From: Mucilaginibacter agri
Lineage (GTDB): Bacteria; Bacteroidota; Bacteroidia; Sphingobacteriales; Sphingobacteriaceae
Assembly: GCF_009928685.1 (NCBI RefSeq)
Contig: NZ_WWEO01000045.1
Location: 1,054,001 to 1,118,000 of the forward strand
Reading direction: 5' to 3'
DNA: 64,000 bases
The first letter of the stretch is position 1, and each line of letters starts with the position of its first letter. The notes beneath the pieces were generated by a model, which saw only the letters and a program-made list of their open reading frames with translations, ran no database searches and had not been told where the DNA came from. Positions 38,762-46,775 of the stretch are shown piece by piece. The position numbers and the translations under genes were made by a program.

Positions 38762-38820
38762 TATACTGGTATATACTGGTATATATGACAATTATCAGAT
38801 AAAAATTTGAATTGTCCAAA
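38762..38820 (-). promoter_or_regulatory. M81 promoter with two overlapping GntR-type operators
   Basis: TATACTGGTATA occurs twice, at 38762-38773 and 38772-38783, offset by 10 bp (one DNA turn), ending 1 bp before the start codon. Upstream on the minus strand are TAATTGTC (complement of 38787-38794) and TTTG (complement of 38817-38820), the same promoter layout as the SusC gene. Two helically phased operators suggest cooperative binding and tight repression. Confidence 0.65.
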
Positions 38821-39308
38821 AAAAAAGAAAAATTTAAACTGGCCAATCGAAATCATTATTAACGCCCCTACTTAAAACCGCCTTATACATCGAGTAGATT
38901 ATAAAAATTGATCAAGGTGGGATCGACCGATATTTTGACGAACGAAATGAGTACTGCAAAAACAATCTCCGAATGAGAGGAGACAAAATTTGGGGCAAGA
39001 AGAGGTAAAACCAGTTTTTGCCAAAGGGAACACCTTCAAAGACCCGGGTAAATGGTAATAGCTACAGGCTTCGGGCTATATTTTTTGCTAACTGTAAGAG
39101 CCTTATTGAAAAATGCTGTATTAAGAGTTTACAAAACTCAACTCATAGCACTTACCAATCAAGATGTTCCATAATCGAACATCTTAATTATTAATTATTT
39201 ATGAAACTTTTAGAGAGTAGAAAGTAGTAAAATTCGAAACAGGTATTCCTCAAATTACCCCTTCTATTTTGGACATATAGGAGTGTTTCAGAAAAGCTGT
39301 AAAAACAA
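38821..39308. other. Intergenic, nothing recognised
   Basis: About 490 bp of low-coding-potential DNA with short stop-rich frames on both strands. No hairpin, repeat or RNA gene stands out. It begins the decayed accessory stretch that runs to about 43.7 kb. Confidence 0.45.
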
Positions 39309-39341
39309 AAAGCCCTCTAAATCATTGATTTAGAGGGCTTT
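39309..39341 (-). terminator. Intrinsic terminator next to the tRNA remnant
   Basis: A 14-bp perfect stem, AAAGCCCTCTAAAT/ATTTAGAGGGCTTT, with a 5-nt loop. On the minus strand it is followed by TTTGTTTTT. It lies 24 bp past the 3' end of the tRNA remnant and in the same orientation, so it was probably that tRNA's terminator. Confidence 0.85.
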
Positions 39342-39365
39342 GACAAACTTTTATATTGTTTTCAG

Positions 39366-39388
39366 CGGTGAGGGAGGGATTCGAACCC
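39366..39388 (-). pseudogene. 3' end of a tRNA gene (likely tRNA-Ser), attachment-site scar
   Basis: On the minus strand the T-loop TTCGAAT with flanking GGG/CCC, the 3' acceptor strand CCTCACC (39373-39367) and a G discriminator (39366) are intact. Beyond 39388 the T-stem breaks (a C faces T) and no anticodon arm, D-arm or 5' acceptor strand follows. A G discriminator with a CCTCACC acceptor fits tRNA-Ser. A bare tRNA 3' end is the usual footprint of a tyrosine-recombinase attachment site. No integrase or second copy was seen in the window. Confidence 0.6.
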
Positions 39389-39669
39389 GCCCCTGTATCG
39401 CATTGACAATCAATTCATTATAATCAACTCAAAAACGTGCCGCAACGAATGTCGCAATACTTTCGTGTAAACTCACTTTAGTGTCATTTCGATTGCTAAG
39501 ATACTGATAATGAATAAGAACTCATAAAAGAATTCACTTTTAAGGTTCGAATTTCTTTTGCACCGAAAGTTCAATGCCCAACTACTGATTTTTTCGCCAA
39601 ACTAAGGTACAATCAGATTACACAAAATTGAGTTCACTATGTAGCTCAGTTAGCAGATGCAAAATTTGA

Positions 39670-39846
39670 GAGAGCATCACTTTAAGAGAATCTTATCCGG
39701 ATGGCAGAATTTTACTAGCGATCACCAAAGACACAGATATAGAGGTCTCGGGACGTGTAGGTGACATTAGAGGTAGCTGGCTGGAGGTTCAATTACATAA
39801 TGACGGCAAAATCATTTCAGGATTTGTTGATCCTCGTTTTACTTAA
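39670..39846 (+). pseudogene. Coding remnant, SH3-like C-terminal fragment without a start codon
   Basis: Open frame of 58 codons after a TGA, with no ATG/GTG/TTG start. The translation is protein-like (ESYPDGRILLAITKDTD, then GSWLEVQLHNDGKIISGFVD), resembling a small SH3-type beta-barrel. In another frame just upstream, VAQLADAKFERASL also reads like protein before a stop. Together they suggest the degraded 3' part of a gene with a frameshift near 39690. Confidence 0.4.
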
Positions 39847-40007
39847 TTCGAAAATCACAAAAAAACACGTCGAGTTCATAAACCAGAATTCAATCTTAAG
39901 AAATTTATAAAAATAGAATAAAACACGTTAATACTTGATGTTAACTAACCCTTAATGGGCAAATCTCGAATTATTTTCTTGATGACTTGAAGCTGAACGC
40001 ATTTTAG

Positions 40008-40100
40008 ATTTGCGGTCCGGGTCCGGGTCCTGGCTCAGGACAAAACGGCCCGAGGCCAAATACCTCATCGTCGACTTCTCCTAATTATGGCTACAATTAG
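40008..40100 (+). pseudogene. Gly-Pro-rich peptide remnant
   Basis: After an in-frame TAG at 40005 the frame reads ICGPGPGPGSGQNGP and ends NYGYN-stop at 40098-40100. The DNA holds a short GGTCCG tandem repeat. The upstream in-frame segment NYFLDDLKLNAF before the TAG looks like the leader of a small secreted peptide, but there is no start for the Gly-Pro part. A decayed small-peptide gene is possible. Confidence 0.2.
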
Positions 40101-40237
40101 CATTTTTTTTGCCCATAAAGTGGTAAAGACGATTGTGGTTACGGATTTATTGTAACTACGATATAGATGACCACGCTTTATCAATTTTTTTTTGGACAGG
40201 TGTAGCATTTCTCAAGGATGGTTATCTAACAAGCGAA

Positions 40238-40707
40238 ATGACGTTTGACGAAATCTATAAAAATTATTGGGACAAAGTATTTCGGATATCCATGGGTTAC
40301 GTTAACGATCACGATTGGGCGAAAGATATTGCGCAGGACACTTTTGTTGCCATTTGGAACCAATTGCCAAAGTTTAGAGGCGAGGCTGCGGTCGTACATG
40401 GATATTCCGTATAGCCACCAATAATTGCCTGCGACAAATAGAACTGAAAAATCGTATGCCACGCGCAGAATTTCCCGAGGAGATGAAAGAAACCAGCGAC
40501 ACAAACATTGAACTCGAAGTGCAACTTTTATATCAATGTATCGCCGAGCTCCCCGAGATCGACCGATTGATTATATCCCTTGAGCTTGAAAATGTAAAGC
40601 AAGCTGAGATAGCGAAGATTATAGGACTTAACGAAACCAATATCAGGGTAAAAATTCACCGTATCAAAGAACGATTATCAAAAAAATTCAAAAACCATGA
40701 GCACTGA
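40238..40707 (+). pseudogene. ECF-type RNA polymerase sigma factor, frameshifted
   Basis: Sigma region 2 is in one frame from the Met at 40238 (MTFDEIYKNYWDKVF, then DWAKDIAQDTFVAIWNQL) and region 4 in another (CIAELPEIDRLIISLELENV ... AEIAKIIGLNETNIRVKIHRI). Between 40391 and 40396 the frame changes; immediately after the break the second frame reads TWIFRIATNNCLRQIELKN, the normal end of region 2. One missing base near GTCGT explains this. As written only a truncated region 2 would be made from 40238, while an internal Met at 40456 could start region 4. Either a real recent mutation or a sequencing error. The stop overlaps the next gene by 11 bp, as in sigma/anti-sigma pairs. Confidence 0.85.
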
Positions 40708-41305
40708 ACCAGATTTTAAAACACTATGGAGTAAGCGAGCATCAAATAAAAAAACTGACACCGCTAATTTAATACAAAAGGCCGCGAAAGTTCGAAAAGC
40801 TTTCCGTTTCAAAATGATGGTTCAAATCATAGGGTTAACAGCAAGCATTGTCGTTATGCTGAAGGCTGGCTTGAGTATCCATAACCGGGAGTATACTACC
40901 AATATCGGTTTAGCATTAATGATTATTGGGGTTGTAGCCTATCTTATTACCAACAACCGGCTATTGCCCATGCTGTTTAAAAGGGAAATTGGTAGCAGCA
41001 GTCAAGAATATATAAATCAGTTAATCCGTATCCAGCGTAAGAATGAATTTATGCATAAAGTGATGATAGATGTTTATTTTTGTTTGCTCACGGTTGGTTT
41101 ATGGTTGTATCTACTTCAAGGTGCTAAGTCTTTCATTGCAATCAATGCGGCACTCCTTTACCTGGTTCCTTCAGGGTTTTTAGCTATTGCGTGGGTATTT
41201 GCCAAGCGCCGTGAGTTAAAAACAATCAGGCAACTAGGTGATACCATTGAAAAACTGGAGTCTTTGAACGGACAGCTAGTTGACGATGATATCCATAACG
41301 CATAA
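40697..41305 (+). CDS. Membrane protein coupled to the ECF sigma gene
   Basis: 202-aa protein with a ~35-residue basic cytoplasmic head (SKRASNKKTDTANLIQKAAKVRKAF) and four hydrophobic segments near 40-60, 70-88, 122-140 and 145-165, then a charged coiled tail (KRRELKTIRQLGDTIEKLESLN). It is not a zinc-type anti-sigma factor and I do not recognise its family, but its 11-bp overlap with the sigma gene makes it the probable membrane partner or regulator of that factor. The gene itself is intact although the sigma gene is broken. Confidence 0.8.
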   Translation: MSTEPDFKTLWSKRASNKKTDTANLIQKAAKVRKAFRFKMMVQIIGLTASIVVMLKAGLSIHNREYTTNIGLALMIIGVVAYLITNNRLLPMLFKREIGSSSQEYINQLIRIQRKNEFMHKVMIDVYFCLLTVGLWLYLLQGAKSFIAINAALLYLVPSGFLAIAWVFAKRRELKTIRQLGDTIEKLESLNGQLVDDDIHNA

Positions 41306-41317
41306 TATTCTAATTTC

Positions 41318-41458
41318 ATGTTGAGATCGTTTTGTTTATTTTTATTATTTGCCATTAATCTTCCTGTCGTCGGTGCTCAATCTGTAGCACATATTGCTGG
41401 AAACGTAAGAATTACAATGGCTGAAGGCCTGATCCAGCGTAATTTTGATTTAAAATGA
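41318..41458 (+). pseudogene. Truncated secreted protein (46 aa)
   Basis: Begins with a clean signal peptide (MLRSFCLFLLFAINLPVVGAQ) and continues VAHIAGNVRITMAEGLIQRNFDLK before a TGA. The N-terminus looks like the start of a larger exported enzyme that is cut short; the following 270 bp do not continue it in any frame. It sits 12 bp after the sigma partner gene, as a third gene of that operon. The 41459-41728 gap shows no further gene. Confidence 0.45.
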
Positions 41459-41728
41459 CGGCGATTTAAAGTGCTATTTGACGTTATATTTCTAATACAG
41501 TTTGCGGGAGGATGAAACATCCGGAAGTCCGTCTGCAAATTAATCTTAAGGGGTACTGTAAAATAGGTCAAAAAAAATTTAATGAATAGCGGCAATGCGT
41601 GGACGGGATTTCAAAAAGGGGATTTCACATGGCTATATCAGCGAAAAAAACGGCCGCTCTTGGTACGCAATGTGCTCGGTTTTGATATGGTTGTTGAAGC
41701 ATTAAAAATGAAAAATATTGTTTGCCGG

Positions 41729-42424
41729 TTATTGCTGACGCGGGTTAGTCCTTGCACCCATAATCAGCAGCCAAAAGCAAATGGAGAGTTCACCAATACT
41801 TGCGGGCATGATAACATAGTTGGTGATACCTAAATCGCTATAGTGCAAAAAAAAGAAACTTCCAATAAAATCAGTAACATACCCAAAACAACCAACCATC
41901 AAAAATATACCTATAATTTTAGGGATAATTTTGGATCGATAAATCAAATACCCCAGAGGAAATAACCACCCGCCCCAGAATATCTCGGTTGCCCTTATCC
42001 CGTTTCGATATATATTGATGTAAACTAATATTTGATCTTGCATTACGGCTGGACTAAACGTTCTGAGTTGCGTCCCGCCATCAATTAAAGAAAGAATAGC
42101 CAACCGGTTTTGAAGATTGACAAAGTCCATAACAATGCTAATTCCTACGAGTAACACCATAACCAAGGCAACCCTTTTACTAACCTGCTGAAAAAGTTTA
42201 TAAAACGTTAAGACCAGCAATAAATAGAACAAATTGGATACGATCTCGGCAACAATAGCGAAGCGAAAAAGCGTAATATGGGCGCGCAGATTCCGAACGG
42301 TTAGCGCCATATTATCCCGGTTGATAAGTATAACAGGAACATAACGTAAATAGAATATCCCGCCGAACACAATAACAAGATAGAAAAGGCCTGCAGTCCT
42401 TGCTGTTCTTTTAATGGTTTCCAC
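41729..42424 (-). CDS. DUF4386-family membrane protein
   Basis: 231-aa protein with six hydrophobic segments, starting METIKRTARTAGLFYLVIVFGGIFYLRYVP, the typical DUF4386 N-terminus; further family features are the LVLTFYKLF segment and the FWGGWLFPLGYLIYRS stretch near 160. Inner-membrane location. Function unknown in all members. It stands alone, with no close neighbour on its strand. Confidence 0.88.
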   Translation of the reverse strand: METIKRTARTAGLFYLVIVFGGIFYLRYVPVILINRDNMALTVRNLRAHITLFRFAIVAEIVSNLFYLLLVLTFYKLFQQVSKRVALVMVLLVGISIVMDFVNLQNRLAILSLIDGGTQLRTFSPAVMQDQILVYINIYRNGIRATEIFWGGWLFPLGYLIYRSKIIPKIIGIFLMVGCFGYVTDFIGSFFFLHYSDLGITNYVIMPASIGELSICFWLLIMGARTNPRQQ

Positions 42425-42609
42425 GTTGATTTTTCCTATTTGAGCAACGCTAACGTTAATTGTTACAGAACATTACGAATTCGGGACGATTGTCTGGAAG
42501 GTATTCTTTGCCTTATCACTTTATACTGGATGTTGCGAGCATAAGGTCCATTCAGGCTTACCGATCCTGATGGCGTTTTCGTTCATTTGCTTTCGCAATT
42601 AATTTACGC

Positions 42610-42873
42610 TTATAAAAAGTGCCTGCAGTAAATATTAATAATTTGCATTTTAAGATCAGGCGGAACCGGCGTAGTTGATGTCCAAATGAGTTTTCCGCAA
42701 CTTGCCGCTCCAGGTAAAGATGGCACGACATCAAACAATTCGAAGACTTCGCTGATATTGTTTGTATCCAAATAGGTGCAGTATTTTCGGGTGATGGTCA
42801 AAAAGTCAGGATCCGTGACCAAGCTGGTCATTCTTGCCATATAGCGCCGATCATCTTTAACACTTCCCATCAC
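42610..42873 (-). CDS. Small hypothetical protein (87 aa)
   Basis: No recognised domain. The reading frame has reasonable amino-acid composition (KDDRRYMARMTSLVTDPDFL, EVFELFDVVPSLPGAASCGK) but no supporting neighbour or clear start signal. It could be a remnant of a larger gene in this decayed stretch. Confidence 0.35.
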   Translation of the reverse strand: MMGSVKDDRRYMARMTSLVTDPDFLTITRKYCTYLDTNNISEVFELFDVVPSLPGAASCGKLIWTSTTPVPPDLKMQIINIYCRHFL

Positions 42874-43233
42874 TTGTTTTTGAGCTAAATATAACCTTAA
42901 ATATCCGGTGTCTTTCTAATTTCCCTCCTGCATCAGGAAGACTTACAGCCACCTGAAACTACTGGTTTCAAATCATCAGCCAATTGCTGAATTGTTCTAA
43001 ACTGTCCTTACCGTTGCTACCGGCAAGGATATGTTTAAAGCGTGCAAAAATCTCCGGACAGTGCTCCGGCTACTTTACCCCACATTCACACAAAGTGTTT
43101 TTCTGTAATGAGAAAAGCAATGTGATCTTAAAATAAAAAAGGCAGTTTCAGTGCTTCCCTAAAAACACTGGAACGGGAAACAGCAGCAATTTCTAGCCGC
43201 TGAAATTTTCTTCTGATTTGGCCCACAAGCCCG
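42874..43233. other. Intergenic, nothing recognised
   Basis: 360 bp with stop-rich frames and no hairpin with T-tract, tRNA-like or repeat structure that I can support. Confidence 0.4.
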
Positions 43234-43671
43234 TTAGGCACACGAAGGCAACCCGTTAGGATTGACAACAAGCCTGTGATAACGTCCGGGATACATCCTA
43301 TACGCTTCTTGCTCGGTTTCGGAAAGTTCCCTGTATAAATAGTTCCTGAAAAGTTCATTACGCTCCGGGGGCCTGGTGTTGTAAAACCATTCGATTAGAT
43401 CAGCTCTTGTAACCCCGTCCGGCCATTCCACAAAATCGTAAGATTCCAGGAAATTCAGAAATTCATATCGCATAGCGATGACCGAAGAAGGAATTACAAG
43501 GTTGTCCACAGTTTTAAAAAAGACCGTCCGCCCATTTAACTCACTTTGACCGAAGCCCGCTTCCCTTAGCCATTGATAAAGGTTTGGCTGTTGTTCATTT
43601 GAACTTATCGCGGCACCCTTACCATTTTTTGATAAGTTAACAAAGCTACTTATTGAATACTGTTTTTCCAT
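43234..43671 (-). CDS. Hypothetical protein (145 aa)
   Basis: Unrecognised soluble protein. I use the Met at 43671 (MEKQYSISSFVNLSKNGKG); a Met four residues upstream is possible. It has an acidic, aromatic-rich C-terminal half (EWPDGVTRADLIEWFYNTRP, then ELSETEQEAYRMYPGRYHRL). No signal peptide or membrane segment. It lies 118 bp beyond the end of the response regulator gene on the same strand but is too far to be called part of that operon. Confidence 0.6.
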   Translation of the reverse strand: MEKQYSISSFVNLSKNGKGAAISSNEQQPNLYQWLREAGFGQSELNGRTVFFKTVDNLVIPSSVIAMRYEFLNFLESYDFVEWPDGVTRADLIEWFYNTRPPERNELFRNYLYRELSETEQEAYRMYPGRYHRLVVNPNGLPSCA

Positions 43672-43800
43672 TATAAGGCCCATCCGGATACGGTATCGCT
43701 AAAATAGGAGCGTCAAATTAACTTATGCGCAGTTGTTGAAAAGTCAGTTCAATGCGGAAATCCAATTTCGCGGTTCGTTTATACGCATTAGTTCAAAAAC

Positions 43801-44169
43801 TCATTTATCCTTACCGGATATCGCACTCCGGGCAATATCCTTTAAATCTTCGAGATCGAAAGGCTTAGCCAAATAATGGTCTGCCTTAGCCTCTGACGCC
43901 AGTAATTGGATGTTACTGTTGGCCGAAAAATAAATGACCGGAATTCCGCAAAGTTCGGAATTATCTTTAAGCATTTTAGTTGCTACTATACCTCCTTCTT
44001 CCGGTATCCAGTTATCCATAAGGATGACGTCGGGCGCAAATGTCGCTACCCGGCTAATAAGGTCGCTGCAATCTGGAAAAACGCCTACCTCCCAGCCATC
44101 CTCTTCCAGGATAAAAGTACAAATATCCAGAATATCCTCGTCGTCATCAAAAATCATAATCTTTTTCAT
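43801..44169 (-). CDS. Single-domain response regulator (CheY-like)
   Basis: 122-aa receiver with no output domain: acidic pocket FDDDED (residues 7-12), phospho-accepting Asp in VILMDNWIP near 52, Thr/Ser switch in IYFSANS near 81, and Lys in LAKPF near 103. It starts 4 bp inside the hybrid kinase gene (ATGA overlap), at the end of the stressosome operon, and should receive phosphate from that kinase. With no DNA-binding domain it must act through a partner not visible here. Confidence 0.93.
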   Translation of the reverse strand: MKKIMIFDDDEDILDICTFILEEDGWEVGVFPDCSDLISRVATFAPDVILMDNWIPEEGGIVATKMLKDNSELCGIPVIYFSANSNIQLLASEAKADHYLAKPFDLEDLKDIARSAISGKDK

Positions 44170-45365
44170 TGCCTTCCTGTTATAGGTATTGTAAAATAAA
44201 AGGTAGACCCGCTGTTTTCCATACTTTCTACCCAGATTTTGCCCTGGTGGTCGGTGATGATCTTAGAACTAATGTATAAGCCCATGCCCAAGCCCGTATG
44301 ACTTTTGAGCACATCCTTTGCCCGGTAAAACTTTTCGAAAACAGAGGCAGTGGTTTCCTGGTTCATTCCCCTACCCTCATCTTTAACACTAACAGTAACC
44401 ATTCCCGGTTCCGACCGGGAGGTGCCGATCGCTATGGCGGTATTTTTTTCAGAATATTTCCCGGCATTTCCAAGTAGGTTAGCCATGACCTGTTCCATTC
44501 TTATTTCATCGATCATCACTTCCACATCGTCGCAAAAAACGGTACCAAACTCATGGTGCGGTAATATGTGCCGCATGATAGCTACCTGAGCATGAAGAAA
44601 GCTATTTAGGCTTACCACTTTCATATGGTACTGTAGATTGCCATTCTCAATTTTGGAGATATCGAGCAACTGTTGTACCAGGGTCAAAAGTTTGCTTGAC
44701 TGTGTATCAATTTTACTGAGCAAATTCCGTAAGCTGTCGTTGATCGGCTCCTTCGTCGTCCTGGCCATTTGGGTATAGGCCTTGAGTACCGTCATGGGAG
44801 TCTTCAGCTCATGGCTCGCGATCGAAATAAATTCTGTTTTCTTTTCATCGATCAACTTTGATTGACGTAGTTCTTCCTCTTGTTCTATCGCCAATCTATT
44901 AAGGTTGATATTCCGCTGTTTGATTTCTTCGTAAGCATTAAGTGGCGGTTCTTCCTTAAAAGCTTGCTCAAGCTGGGCAATCTTTAGGGGATCAAGTTTC
45001 AGCGAACGGGGCAAGCCGATTGTCATGATTACTTTATTTGCGACAGCTGATTCTATGAGTTCAAACCCAGGCACCAATTTTTGGGCGTAATAAAATCCGG
45101 AATCTGCATTCGTAAATTTGATTCCCGGATCAAATGTTACGTTAGCCAATAAACTGTAGCGGGTCTTATTTTGTTCCAGCCCGATGTCCAGGATCCCATG
45201 ATCGGTATGTTCAATAACCGTGCGCGCAATTTCAGATACGGCCGTAGCAAATGTCGTTTGCGTAGCCGCAGTAAGTCCCAGCCGTTCCGCAACTCTCATA
45301 GAACGTTTGTGTGCAAGCACCAGGTCCATTTCGTTCTCTAACGTGATCGAAATAATTTTGATCAT
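44166..45365 (-). CDS. Sensor histidine kinase with degenerate RsbT-like N-terminal domain
   Basis: 399-aa soluble kinase. Residues 1-130 have the RsbT/GHKL layout (LTAATQTTFATAVSEIARTVIEHTDHG), but the Mg-binding Asn of the N-box (RsbT: SELVRN) is Thr here and the DxGPG loop is lost (FDPGIKFTNAD), so it should not bind ATP; it probably senses by docking onto the stressosome. After a coiled linker comes a normal kinase core: H-box FISIASHELKTP near 180-191, N-box MANLLGNAGKYS, G1 VKDEGRGM, F-box FEKFYR and G2 GLGMGLYIS. It overlaps the PP2C gene by 1 bp and the receiver gene by 4 bp. Confidence 0.92.
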   Translation of the reverse strand: MIKIISITLENEMDLVLAHKRSMRVAERLGLTAATQTTFATAVSEIARTVIEHTDHGILDIGLEQNKTRYSLLANVTFDPGIKFTNADSGFYYAQKLVPGFELIESAVANKVIMTIGLPRSLKLDPLKIAQLEQAFKEEPPLNAYEEIKQRNINLNRLAIEQEEELRQSKLIDEKKTEFISIASHELKTPMTVLKAYTQMARTTKEPINDSLRNLLSKIDTQSSKLLTLVQQLLDISKIENGNLQYHMKVVSLNSFLHAQVAIMRHILPHHEFGTVFCDDVEVMIDEIRMEQVMANLLGNAGKYSEKNTAIAIGTSRSEPGMVTVSVKDEGRGMNQETTASVFEKFYRAKDVLKSHTGLGMGLYISSKIITDHQGKIWVESMENSGSTFYFTIPITGRQ

Positions 45366-46369
45366 TATACTTTTGCAATTAATACTGACATATCATCATT
45401 TCTGCGGGCATGGTCTTTATAGATGGCCGCGGCCAAAATAGTTAAATCATATCTATACATCATCGGGTATCGTGCCATATCAATGCGTGTTTTGATCCCG
45501 TCTGAGCAAAGCATCACGTGGTTATAGTCTTCTGTCCGATATTCCTGGTCATTCATCGTGTTGGGGATATTGTGTCCAACAATACCATTATAGGACATAT
45601 GGTTCTTAAGATTGACCGGCCCATAGAAACGCGCGGCAATATTTCCCACCCCGGCCGATGTCCACAACTTACGCTGTAGATCGTAGGCAGTTATATTGAC
45701 GACTGCCCCCCTAGTCTTTTTAATGGAATTATGAATAAAGCGAATCGTATCGATCGGACTGTAATCCGGAAAGACTTTGAACGCTTTCGCTGCTTCATTA
45801 ACAGCAAAATTTGCCTCCGGACCATGACCCAATCCATCTGCAAGCATTATCTTTAAATATTTATCCGTCTTTTTATAAACAAAGCCATCTCCGCTCGTTT
45901 TTTCTCCGGGCTTCGACACAACGATCGGCCGAAAAACAAGGTCTTTCTTCATTTTTTTTTGAGCATCGCTGTAAACCCGGCTAAGGACAATTGTACCCCA
46001 GCCAATCTGCGAATAAAGTTCAAAAGTATCTGAAAGCCGCCTCATGCTACCCAATCCATGACCAAGTGTATTAGAAGTAGAAACACCATCCTGCATCATT
46101 CTTGCGGGATTGATCATACCCGGGCCATTGTCTATGCTGATGAGTTCAACATAAGGATTGCCACCGTTTGCGAACACCCCAATGAGGAGCTCGCCATCAT
46201 CGCTGTACTTAAACAGATTAGAGGTCATTTCCGCGACAATCAGGTCCAATTCATGAATTCGCGCGGCGGCGATCCCCCCATCCGCAGCCATACGATGTAT
46301 TTCTTTTTTAATCAGCGAGAAATAGCTACGGTCGTCGGCAATAAAACTGATATGTGTCGCATCAACCAT
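45365..46369 (-). CDS. Fused RsbT-like ATPase and PP2C/SpoIIE phosphatase (RsbX-like)
   Basis: 334-aa protein with two domains. Residues ~1-135 are a GHKL ATPase with intact motifs (IVAEMTSNLFKYS, SIDNGPGM, TLGHGLGSMRRL). Residues ~140-334 are a PP2C-type phosphatase with metal-binding Asp in SGDGFVYKK, ADGLGHGPEA, SAGVGN, LCSDGIKTR and RRNDDMS. In stressosome systems RsbX dephosphorylates RsbR/RsbS and resets the complex; the added ATPase suggests that one protein both phosphorylates and dephosphorylates. It overlaps RsbT by 8 bp and the next kinase gene by 1 bp. The N-terminal domain here keeps its ATP site, unlike that of the next gene. Confidence 0.92.
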   Translation of the reverse strand: MVDATHISFIADDRSYFSLIKKEIHRMAADGGIAAARIHELDLIVAEMTSNLFKYSDDGELLIGVFANGGNPYVELISIDNGPGMINPARMMQDGVSTSNTLGHGLGSMRRLSDTFELYSQIGWGTIVLSRVYSDAQKKMKKDLVFRPIVVSKPGEKTSGDGFVYKKTDKYLKIMLADGLGHGPEANFAVNEAAKAFKVFPDYSPIDTIRFIHNSIKKTRGAVVNITAYDLQRKLWTSAGVGNIAARFYGPVNLKNHMSYNGIVGHNIPNTMNDQEYRTEDYNHVMLCSDGIKTRIDMARYPMMYRYDLTILAAAIYKDHARRNDDMSVLIAKV

Positions 46370-46775
46370 TTGCCCATTTTACTATTGTCACCACCGTACC
46401 CTCTCCCATTTTACTTTTGATATCGAACTCATTGACCAATCGTTTGGTACCGGGCAAACCGAGACCAAGACTCTTGCCTGTAGAAAAACCGTCGCGCATG
46501 GCAGCGGCAATATCCGGTATTCCCGGGCCGCGGTCCGAAAAGGTCAACCTTACCCCGTTGTTGCGTCCACTTGAAACTACTTCAATGATACATACCCCGC
46601 CATCCGCGTAGCGCATCATATTTCGGACCAGTTCACTACACGCAGTCAACAAACGGGTCTGGTTGACCAAGCCCATTTTGATCTTCACTGCGGTCTCTTT
46701 AACCCGGTTCTTCAAAAAAACCACATCCTGTTCCTTCAACACCTGGATCGTATCTTTACTCAGCGATAAGATCAT
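46362..46775 (-). CDS. rsbT: RsbT serine/threonine-protein kinase (stressosome switch kinase)
   Basis: 137-aa GHKL kinase with all RsbT features: N-box LLTACSELVRNMMRYADGG, G1 SDRGPGIPD and G2 GLGLPGTKRLVNEFD. RsbT phosphorylates RsbS and RsbR in the stressosome and is then released to act on a downstream target. I chose the Met at 46775 (MILSLSKDTIQV), which leaves a 20-bp overlap with RsbS; a longer frame to 46817 would add an unusual Lys-Thr-rich stretch. In this operon the natural released target would be the hybrid kinase or the fused phosphatase. Confidence 0.93.
   Translation of the reverse strand: MILSLSKDTIQVLKEQDVVFLKNRVKETAVKIKMGLVNQTRLLTACSELVRNMMRYADGGVCIIEVVSSGRNNGVRLTFSDRGPGIPDIAAAMRDGFSTGKSLGLGLPGTKRLVNEFDIKSKMGEGTVVTIVKWANG

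Noticed and set aside
38857..39100. Possible further GntR operators upstream of M81.
   Set aside because: No additional match to the core was found; a looser match near 37030 (CCAAGTATATA) lacks the second arm.
39647..39700. tRNA-like stretch TAGCTCAGTTAGCAGA followed by GAGAGAGCATCAC.
   Set aside because: The D-arm would need a 14-nt insertion and no anticodon or T-arm can be folded. The DNA reads better as decayed coding sequence.
41582..41833. 83-aa open frame after the truncated secreted protein.
   Set aside because: Overlaps the DUF4386 gene end and has no protein-like pattern. Probably chance.
43128..43358. 76-aa minus-strand frame.
   Set aside because: Mostly overlaps the better-supported 145-aa gene in another frame.
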